From contig CP154954.1 of assembly GCA_039621445.1 (NCBI GenBank), positions 54,990,838-55,054,837 on the forward strand: a stretch of 64,000 bases of DNA. Direction: 5' to 3'. Position 1 is the stretch's first letter. The number at the start of each line of letters is the position of its first letter. This document shows positions 34,227 to 64,000 of this stretch, piece by piece. Position numbers and translations under genes: made by a program. The notes beneath the pieces are model-generated. The model saw only the letters and a program-made list of their open reading frames with translations, was not told the origin of the DNA and did no database searches. This DNA is from Euglena gracilis. Its lineage: Eukaryota > Euglenida > Euglenophyceae > Euglenales.

Positions 34227-35388
34227 TAGTGCCTATGAGATAGAAACCAAACGTTGTCTTTCTAGAATAAATTATGGAAGCTTATAGCAAAAGCTCATTC
34301 ACACAGCCAAAAGATCAAAGACGTATCTCAGCGCCCGTACCCTCATTCGAAAGCTCGTTCGATGAGCCGTCCAGCGATGCAAACAGATCGCTGTAACTCT
34401 GTACTCTTATTTGAGGAGATCGTGAAAAATTTGAATTAAGCCCGGCCAATCCGGCCAAAGCCAAATTTTGAGCCAGATCTTGTACGATCGTGTACCATAC
34501 TGGCAAATCAGCCTGAAAGGCTTCTATACTGTTCCCCACATCGTTTCTGATGGCTAATTACCATTGGTTACCAGATGGGCTAATGGCCATTTTTTAGTAC
34601 CTTTGGCAGCATTCTGCCCATTACCCCCTCTGTATGGGCTATTAGGCCTGGTACAGTTCAGAGGGCTATAGCCCACAATTTGGAGCCATTTCGACTCACT
34701 AGAATCATTTTTAGGAGCACTTATGTGCAAATTTTCATTTAAATCATTTATTTTCTGCAATTTTTGGTGATTTTTCCCTATTCTGGCACTCATATCCCTA
34801 ATGGGAGTGACCATGAGGCACTATGCCAGAGTGGAATGCAAAGGGATATGCTGATAATGGCAATTTTTCCTTTGCTCGAGATGTCATAGACATGTTTTAC
34901 TTGTATTTTCAAGCGTATTTTTGCTTTTTTGCGATATTTTTGCACAATTTTACAGCTTTTTGGGTGATGTGGTGTTATTAGACACCCAAATCCCAAAACC
35001 CAAACAACAGAAAACATGCAGTGCTATTGGACACTCTCAACAAGCACTATGTGCACTTGGCAAATTTGCAGTCTTAAATGACTCAAAATGCAACAAAGTT
35101 GCACTTTTGGTAACAAAAATGAAACTTTCGACGCAGAATTTTCTGCCCTAAATCCTGATAGGGATTTCCCTAAAAATCTGATAAAAGTCAGTATTTCTCA
35201 GTGGCATAGTCACTAATGATGAGATTTTGTCATATTTGCAGTATTTTTTCCTGCTTACCACACCAACGGCATTCTTGCCCCCCCCCCCCCCGCTTCTTTC
35301 AGTGGGATCCCCTTACCGATATAATTCAGAGGACCCAATGGTCATCATCTGCAACACCAATGGTGTCATTCTGCAAGGTTTATTATAT
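34227..35388. other. No gene seen; AT-rich anonymous DNA
   Basis: Composition is more even than the surrounding C-tract DNA. No ORF above 90 codons, no recognisable repeat. Confidence 0.55.
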
Positions 35389-35496
35389 AAAAATTGTGGG
35401 CATAACCCGTATTCAGGCCGTATAACGGGTCAAGGGCGCCGCAGGCGCCCTTGACCCGTTATACGGCCTGAATACGGGTTATAGCCCACAATTTTT
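35389..35496. repeat. Long hairpin adjacent to the 35.5-kb TIR element (arms about 50 bp)
   Basis: AAAATTGTGGGC-ATAACCCGTATTCAGGCC ... GGGTCAAGGGCGCC, a GCA loop, then the complement with a single extra A. The right arm ends at the boundary of the 35.5-kb element. Confidence 0.85.
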
Positions 35497-36816
35497 CTGT
35501 AACCGTGAATAGAAAGGCCCTGCGCCTGCCCTGTTTTTCGTGGGTGTGCTTCACGCCAGGTTTTCGGGCATTTTTTTGTCATTTTTCACCCAAAAATCCT
35601 ATTCACAAAAATATGCCCTGTTTTTCGTGAACATCTATTCACAAAAAACAGGGCATATTTTCGTGAATTGAAAATATGCCCTGTTTTTTGTGAATAGAAA
35701 CAGGTCTGTAGAAATGGTGTCCAAATGACCCGAATCATACCCACATGGCACCGCTGGTCCTGGAAAACGAGAAATGGGCGTTGGGCCAAGTAATTGGGGG
35801 GCACTTTGGGGGGGGGGACTGGGCGCCGAAGGCGCACGGTCCCCCCCAAAGGCCCCCACAATGCTTGGCCTGACGCCGATATTCTCTTTAGAGCCTAACG
35901 GATCACAGAGGGTCGGTATTTTATCCACATTGCTTGTGTTGTTCCTCAGTCTGTTCTTGCAAAAATGGCGAAGAAAGCCGCAAACACCATGGACCGAATG
36001 TTGCCACAACCCCCAAAACTGTGTATTGGGGCTCTGGCTTCACGCCCGAACCGGCGTCCAATGCTGGTCCATTGGATGCCGGTTCATTGGTCCATTTTGC
36101 GTCCAGGGGACCCAAAATGAAAAGTGCCAAAAAGTGTCCAAAATGGGTTTTAGACATGTGGCAACCATATAATCATATCTGAGCAGTTTTTGGGGGCATT
36201 TGGTCAGAAATTGGGGGATTTTGTGCAACACTTTCCATTTGGTCAAATTTGGCGAATTTCTGAAATGGAGTACCATGCAGCACGGCTGAAATCTAAGGCC
36301 ATCTGCTGAAAGCCCTCGAGAAGGGCTATCGATCAAGGGGCAACATGGCAGGTGAACAGTGGGTTTTGGAATTTGCGAAAAGGGTCGGAACATTGCGATT
36401 GGCAATTTTTAGGGCGCTGTGCAGTGTGGCTGAGTTCTGAGGGTACCAAACGAAAGCTCATGGGGAAAGCTTTCAATTGATATGCTGTATGGCACCTCAG
36501 GTGTGGGATTTCACAAATTAGGATGTCAAAATTTGGAATACACGATCGCTGAAAATAAGCGCTGTGTGCAGTATTGCTGATTCCTGTGGCCATCTGTAAA
36601 AAGCCCTTGAGAAGAGCTTTCGATTGATGGGATTGACAGGTTTTTGGGTTTCATTTCAGTTAAAATTCCTATTCACGAAAATATGCCCTGTTTTTCGTGA
36701 ATAGGTATTCACGAAAAACAGGGCATATTTTCGTGAATTGAAAATATGCCCTGTTTTTCGTGTTCACACCCACGAAAAACAGGGCAGGCGCCGGGCCTCT
36801 ATTCACGGTTACAAGA
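35497..36816. mobile_element. TIR element with CCTGTTTTTCGTGAAT palindromes
   Basis: The left end from 35,497 reads TGTAACCGTGAATAGA, GGCCC, GCGCCTGCCCTGTTTTTCGT. The right end is its complement, finishing CTATTCACGGTTACA near 36,812. Inside each end are palindromic units combining ATTCACGAAAAACAGGGCAT with its complement ATGCCCTGTTTTTCGTGAAT. The middle holds a copy of the dispersed CATCTGTTGAAAGC family. A target duplication was not identified, and no transposase is present. Confidence 0.62.
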
Positions 36817-38785
36817 ACCATAGCTCAGAAATGGTGAAATCCAGCTTTTTTTGACCCACGTTTGGGATTCCGTGTGAAGATCATCCACAAATTTTCTGAA
36901 TGCGGATCAATCGCCACGTGTTCAGCGAATATTTCGCAAATCTGTTCAAAATTTCAGAGCCAATCATCAAATGGTGCGTGTCACAACACCATATTCATTT
37001 CTGATTGGTTGTTTTGTGCAGTTCCCCCGTTTCTCATGCATTTTTGTCATTTGTGACCTACTGGTCTGAACTCAGTGTCACAATATGTGATTTTGACCAC
37101 GTGTGCGCAATATGCGTACATGTGCAATTTTAGTTTTTTTTGTTGCCGCGAGGATACCTCATTACACTAGTGATGTGATGCAGTATACGTTGCATTTCCA
37201 AAAACTATAATTTTTGTGGGATACCGCTAATGCGAAGAATGTTTCATTTATTTGTTGTTTTGCAAATGTTTCATTTTTCAGTGGTGATATCCACACTTTT
37301 ATCGTTACCGCATCATTTGTGGCGATAGCCACCCAATTCTGTTGGACAATTACAATGCTTGAACCACATTGCATTTTCTCGGTCATCGATCAAGATGACT
37401 TAAGTGTGCACATACTGTTATTTTTCTCATAGAGAAGTTTGTGCGCAGGAGAATCAACTCCCACTTTGAAATTTTTGAATCCACAATCGCTATTCGGCGA
37501 AATATCTTACGTTCCACCATGATGGTGCAATTTTTGAGCCAATGGCTCTCTCACAATGTGAATATTTTTCTGATTCTTTCAGAATTTCTCACGCGGAATA
37601 CTTATAGCCGTACAAGATTTTTGCGTGCAGTGTCACCGTTCTAGGTGAGATGTTAGTCCTAATGGGACAGTCCAAAACCACATACTGGTAGCATACCGAT
37701 ATGGTACCAACAAGCCAATCGGCTTGTTTCACAATCGGCACTATGTGCTTTTGTTCTTTTTCCTAGCCGCTGTAGTACCAGTTGGTGCAAAAATGTGGTT
37801 TATGAACCTAACGTGTGCAGAAAAACTGCATTAATTCTCTGTAACAGAGATTGTATGCGTTGTTGACCAACAGGTCGATTATTCAGTTGAGAGCTTCACC
37901 GCAAACGGTAAAACGCCAAAGCATAGTTGTAGTGCTTCTTTGCAATTATGCAAAAAAAATTAGAGATTTTAGTAATTTTTGGTGGTATATGCCACCACCC
38001 ACTGCAGTGACGGCTTTACAGCCAACTTGTCGAAAAAAAAATAAACTCGATTGAGTTCACGCTTATCACAGAACATGCCTGCCAGACCACCATCATAGAA
38101 GTGGTGGACTTCCGTGTATTTTTTATGATAGTTATTTTTTTTCTTGTGCGCAATATGGGGATACCCACAATTTTTCATACGCACACTTTGATTTTGGAGG
38201 TATCATGCCTCTGATTGTACTGAAAGGTACAGAGTGATGAATTTCACCGCACTGTAACAAAGTTCCATCCTTTTATGTGCATTCACAGTTCATTTGCGGT
38301 TTTTCAAAGTGGTATAAGCCACACCAACCACAGTTGTTCTGCGAATTGGCAGCAGCCTGCCACAACTCCGCATTTTTTCTGTGGTTGTACACCTCAGTAT
38401 GATCTTTTTGGCAATATGCCGAATTTTTTTGATTCGGGTATACACCCAGTAGTACTTTTGTGCCATGCATATTCCGCAACGCAATGTTTCTGGGCGATAA
38501 AGCCTACCCCCTATTATTTTTGGCTTATGCCAACCACCTCCACCCCTTTACCGCAATAAGCAGGCAACCAATAAGCAGGCAACCGCATAAGCGGATAACC
38601 TCTTTTGCACGTTTTGGGTTTTTGGGTTCCCCCCCTCTTCCTTCCATTTCTGGTTTTAGACCTTGTGATGGAGAAGCAGACCCAAGACATTTGGTCCTGT
38701 TGTACATTCCTCAATCTCAGAGCTCTGCTTGAATCCTTGCTGGCCTGGTCCTGTAAGGAAATCGGGCAAAGCCCTGGGAGGGGGA
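36817..38785. other. No gene seen; AT-rich anonymous DNA
   Basis: About 2 kb nearly free of C/G runs, unlike its neighbours, with stop codons dense in all frames. It may be an inserted, decayed element, but no termini were found. Confidence 0.5.
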
Positions 38786-39198
38786 TGTGTACCAGGCAGC
38801 ATGAACATGGCACTGTGCATAGCAGCAGACTGCAATGTCATGCCACATAGTACTATTCCAGGTTCTGCAACACAAATTGCAGAATTAGGAATAGCCTATC
38901 CTATCTCGGATCTGCCTTCTCTTTTCGCAGGTGGTATTATTGTTTTGTTTTGTGTTTCATCAGCCCAAAAGGACAAACCAAAGATTTGAAGACTTGAACT
39001 CCGATAGGAGAACACAACTGGAACTGAAGTTCCAAAATCCCAACTGGTTTGCCTTGTGCTCTGCATAAGCCCAAAGGCAATAAAAACTAATAGTTAAGTG
39101 AAAGATTTTCTTTTTTTGTTACTCTCCTGGTTCTGTTCCCACGGGAGGGTGTAAGTAGGCCGACAGGCAGTGGGAATAGAGTCAGGGGACGTACACTT
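38786..39198 (+). repeat. Dispersed repeat of about 420 bp, copy 2
   Basis: Second copy of the 20,828 repeat, lacking about 9 bp after GCAGACTGCA and about 10 bp near GGAACTGAAG. Flanking sequences differ, showing independent insertion. Confidence 0.78.
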
Positions 39199-39568
39199 AT
39201 GTACAGAGGCAACAGTCTGTGCACGCTGGTGAAGGGAGGGAAGGTAAAAGGGGCGAGCTTAGAGAATAGTAAAAGGCAGGGGTAAGGTGGTCAGGTGAAC
39301 CCGGAATCGGCCATGTAGGGGCCAGGGTCCGAGGGGTGAGGTGGCGGGGAGCAGGCGGGGTGGGGTGGCATTGATGGGGGCAGGCTGTTCCCCGGTGTGC
39401 TCAATGGAGGTCTCGGGTTCATCCGACCTTTCGGCGTTCTCTCAGGTGTGTTTACCATGTTGCCTCTACGGGACCGAGCCAATACCGGCCCTTGGTGGGC
39501 GGTGTATGCTGCCTTGGCTTGGCATCAGCGGCCACGGGTGTTTACATGGTGTTCGCCCTGACCCTATT

Positions 39569-40258
39569 TTACTCCGTGGCATATGGGGTGTGGGTTGTGA
39601 GATCCACGTCGCCTGATGGCTCCACCACTGCCCCCCAAGCCAGCCGGCGAGCCAATTCTCTGGCCAACGTTAGACTCAGCGCTTGCCATACCGTGGCCTC
39701 TGACGATCGTCGTTGAGGAACATCGGTCTGCGCCAACACAGTGCGGAGGCACTTGGATATGAATCCTGCCGCTCGCTCCCCCATCCCTCCGAAGCAATCA
39801 ACCACAAACGGAATGAACGTCCATCCCAGCCGTTCGCAGGTGGCTGCATACTTGCGTTCTTTGTCTCCCTCTTGTAATTCGTGCCACCGTGCCAAGGCGT
39901 CCATATATAAGTCCTGAATTAGGAATTTCCGCAAAGCGGAACATTCCGCGGACGTTCCTTTCTGGTGTTTTGTGTTGCCTGGCGCCGCACCCAGGGGCCG
40001 CCGCCAACACATGTTGCCCCTCCGAAAGTGGATGCAATGCATTTTGGAGATTGTTGTGTTTTGTGAACGCCTGATGGTTTCACAGCCAACAGAGTGGCTC
40101 CATTGGATTGCTGTATGAAGGTGCGTCGCTTCGCTTCCCCCCATGTTCACAAAAACACTGGCAAAGTGTCGCAATTTATTTTTCATCTGTATCGGGGGGG
40201 TTGGAAGTGGGGGGGAGGTTCCATCATTGCAGCCATTTGAGTGATGGAGACAAGGCAA
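39569..40258 (-). pseudogene. Fragment resembling the C-terminus of a non-LTR retroelement polyprotein
   Basis: A 229-codon open frame with a non-repetitive, protein-like composition. It includes ERKYAATCERLGWTFIPFVV, FGGMGERAAGFISKCL and LARELARRLAWG. The pattern KY-xxxC-xxxGWxFxPFVV-xxFG-Gx is one I associate with the extreme C-terminus of reverse-transcriptase ORFs in repeat-rich algal and protist genomes; this is family knowledge recalled, not checked. No RT catalytic motif (YxDD) is in the window, so only a 3' remnant would be present. Confidence 0.4.
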
Positions 40259-40281
40259 GAATCAGAAGAGGAAGAGGAGTA

Positions 40282-40458
40282 CCATGCCCCCCCCCATATT
40301 GTCCCCCCCCCCATAATGTACCCCCCCCCAATTTCCTTATGAAGAAAATTAAAGGACCATGACCATGACCTTGGCCCCCCCATATTGTACCCCCCATAAT
40401 GTACCTCCCCCCCAGAAAATGGCTCCCAGGGGGGGGGTAAAATATGGGGGGGGCATGG
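40282..40458 (-). mobile_element. TA-flanked C-tract MITE, ATATTGTACC family (copy 2)
   Basis: TA-CCATGCCCC and GGGGCATGG-TA ends, with ATATTGTCCC and ATAATGTACC words. The centre reads GGACCATGACCATGACCTTGG-like sequence, complementary to that of the 7,793 copy. Confidence 0.77.
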
Positions 40459-40939
40459 TATTTTGAGGTGGATGAACCAGAGACGTGACCCAGACCAAGT
40501 GGAAGTAGAACAAGGATCAAGAAACAATATATCTCAGAAGAGCATTGACCAGATCCTGCACAAGTTCAACATCCAGCGAGAAGGGGTGCAAGAGGCCTTT
40601 GCATCGTGGGCCAACTCAAGATTCCCTGAATTCTGGACCCAGGAAGATAATGCATTCTCCAGAAGATGGACCAGAGAAAAGATATGGGCCAACCCACCGT
40701 GGGCGCTGATTAATCAAGTACCATCACCCCCCCCTAAATGACCCCCCCCCCCAATTGCAATTTTGGCCTCTGGACAAAAACATGAATTTTTTTCGCAGAT
40801 TGCCTCATGAAACAAACCACACTGTGTTTTGTTCCTGTTCCCAAGATGGCTGACCACCGCCGTGAAGGTACTGTTGTTGTCCCTGCTTCAGCTGCAACTG
40901 AGTTGCAATCTGCTGTCCGGCATTTTTTTGTGGTGTATC

Positions 40940-41561
40940 CATAGCTGGCACTTCGTTTTAAACGAAGTCAAAAAAAACACGTTTTTTTAAAAAAAACATG
41001 TTTTTTTAAAAAAAACAAAGAAAACGCCATTGAGGGTCCAGAGCAAAAAAATTTTTTGCCTTTAATTTTAGCTTTTTTTGCCCATCCTCGGTCAGAGAAA
41101 GACACCAAATTTGGGATCTTTCAACCATGGCTGGCACTTCGTTTTAAACGAAGTAAAAAAAAACACGTTTTTTTAAAAAAAACATGTTTTTTTAAAAAAA
41201 AACAAAGAAAACGCCATTGAGGGTCCAGAGCAAAAAATTTTTTTGCCTTTAATTTTAGCTTTTTTTGCCATCCTCGGTCAGAGAAAGACACCAAATTTGG
41301 AATGTTTCAACCATGGCTGGCACTTCGTTTTAAACTAAGTCAAAAAAAAACACATTTTTTTAAAAAAAAACACATGTTTTTTTCAAAAAAGTATTGGTTT
41401 TCAAGTCATTTGAGCTAAGATTGGTTCACCCTTGCGATCAAAGGCAAAATTTGGACCATCATTTTCCCCTTTGTTTTTTTTGCAGTTTTTTTTGTCCGTT
41501 TTTTTTAATAAAAAACAAAAAAAGTTTTTTTTTTAAAAAAACAAAAAAAACGCCAGCTATG
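40940..41561. mobile_element. hAT-like non-autonomous element B, 8-bp TSD GGTGTATC
   Basis: The same termini as element A (CATAGCTGGC / GCCAGCTATG) are flanked by perfect GGTGTATC duplications at 40,932-40,939 and 41,562-41,569. Inside are three tandem copies of a unit of about 186 bp beginning CTGGCACTTCGTTTTAAAC (near 40,945, 41,131 and 41,317). These resemble the left part of element A and contain GCCATTGAGGGTCCAGAGC. Confidence 0.85.
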
Positions 41562-42290
41562 GGTGTATCTTTTGGCCCCCCTCTCCAACAAACATCTGTC
41601 CTCCAACGGCAATTTTCAAAAGGCATAATGCCATCGAAAAATCAAGCATTCCAACTGAACACAACACGAACCGTACTCTTCCTGGTGAATAAAATTCTCT
41701 TTTCATTTGGACCACAGTGTTTAAAAAAAGGACAATGAAGTGCCGTCGTTGAGGATGCGGCAGATGTGACAACGGGTGTTTTCTCTCCCATTGGAGTGAA
41801 CCCATCAAAGAAGGTCCGGAGGGAGGTCACGAACGCCAGCAAAGTGGAAATCTTGTTCCATGCAAAATCCCACAAGAACAAAGCAACGTTGCAAAAGTAC
41901 CCTGAAATAAGCGCTTCCACTTTGTCAAGGCTCAAAAAAAAAGAGTCGACATTGGTAAAAGCCGTGGTGAAGGGAAACCTAAAATGGGCAAACGCAGAAG
42001 GGGCCATAGGTGTCACAAGGGGGGGTCGGGGGGGGCGGCCGCCCCCCCCCCGGGATTTTGGAAACGAAATTTTTTTTGTGGCATGATTGTGGTATTTTTC
42101 TTTGCAATACCATTTTCAATGGTTCAAAGGGCGTTACCGTCTCGGCTGCCTTCGGCAGCCACCTGACCAGTAAAACCACATTTTTAAGAAATGAAATTGC
42201 AAAATCCATTACCGTCTCGGCCGCCTTTGGCGGCCAAATAAAGCCCTTGAGAAAATGCTCATTTCACCTCCCTTAAAACCCTTGCACTTC

Positions 42291-42443
42291 TTGAGGCTCC
42301 GTGCGTATTTCCGGTGGTCGCCGTCGTGGTGGTCGGGCCGACCATGGTCGTGCCGACCTGTGGTGGTGGTCGACCGACCTGTGGTGGTCGGGCCGCCATT
42401 TTCCCGCAATACCCCCCCTTCTGAACTTTTAAGCCCCCCCCCT
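42291..42443. repeat. Solitary end of the GGTCG-palindrome element family
   Basis: GAGGCTCCGTGCGTATTTCC, GGTGGTCG, GGTCGGGCCGACC palindromes, CGCCATTTTCCCGCAATA, a C-run and TTTTAAGCCCCCC occur in the family order, closest to element 1. It lies just upstream of the receptor gene start. No partner arm was seen. Confidence 0.62.
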
Positions 42444-42635
42444 CGGCGAAAACAGAACTCAGTTGTTTTTGTGGGTAACTTGGGCGGGAGGGGGCTCTGC
42501 CTCCCCGCACCCCCCCCCCTCAAATAACAAAGGAGCCCAAGCACAGCGGGGGGAACTAGATGACAAAGTCCGCTTTGCACTATCCCCCAGATTTTGGTTC
42601 TTTTGTTTTGCAGAATTTTTTTTTTGCTCCACATC

Positions 42636-63763
<21,128 letters not shown>

Positions 63764-64000
63764 GTGGGGGTTGTAGCTTTGGTTGATAACTCGAAGACCC
63801 TCAAGGCCTCAAGGGAGTTATATTTGGGGGGATGGCGCTGCGGTTTTACATACACTGGAGTTATCCACTTCTGGAGACTCCATTTGAAAATGTTCGTCTG
63901 GACCTCTTTATGGTGCAAGCCCTGGAACCACATTTCGGCCAAGCCCAGCTGCTAGCCCAAATTTCTAGCCACCCGTATTTCTAGCCCAAGCTGGCAACTC

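Overview
The window is eukaryotic nuclear DNA. It holds a spliced gene with GT-AG and GC-AG introns, a retroelement Gag ORF with two zinc knuckles, hAT-like elements with 8-bp target duplications, TA-flanked MITEs and interstitial TTAGGG arrays. Exons are short and GC-rich at third positions. Introns and spacers are long, full of repeats and dotted with G or C runs of 8-20 bases. This suggests a protist or alga with a large, repeat-rich genome; I cannot name the taxon. Most long reading frames here are artefacts of repeats (TTAGGG, TG, G-tracts).

Layout. 1-27.2 kb: essentially all repeats. These include a 77-bp tandem array (5.4-5.7 kb), three large inverted-repeat elements whose ends are built of GGTCGGCCCGACC palindromes (6.9-9.4, 9.6-12.0 and 17.5-18.4 kb; the middle one encloses a 1.4-kb degenerate TTAGGG array), a 2-kb hAT-like element (13.0-15.0 kb), a cassette array (16.2-17.2 kb) and a 2-kb inverted-repeat element carrying AGCTCTATCGAGC arrays (22.9-25.0 kb). 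27.5-29.6 kb: a 695-codon gag-like ORF whose ATG lies in the end of a MITE. 30-32.6 kb: two 650-bp direct repeats. 33.7-42.5 kb: more elements, two long hairpins or TIR elements, a second hAT-like element and a retroelement-like fragment on the minus strand.

42.6-63.8 kb (plus strand): the one convincing host gene. At least 22 candidate exons spell out two successive periplasmic phosphate-binding-protein-like (PstS-like, PBP2 fold) modules, a single transmembrane helix and the start of a cytoplasmic region that runs to the window edge. Several splice junctions agree in phase, and one homologous intron in the two modules is a phase-2 GC-AG intron in both. The gene therefore looks like an internally duplicated membrane receptor with an extracellular solute-binding tandem. 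Residues of the canonical phosphate loop are not conserved, so the ligand is uncertain. Its introns carry the same transposon families seen upstream. No tRNA, rRNA, CRISPR array, operon or bacterial-style regulatory site was seen.
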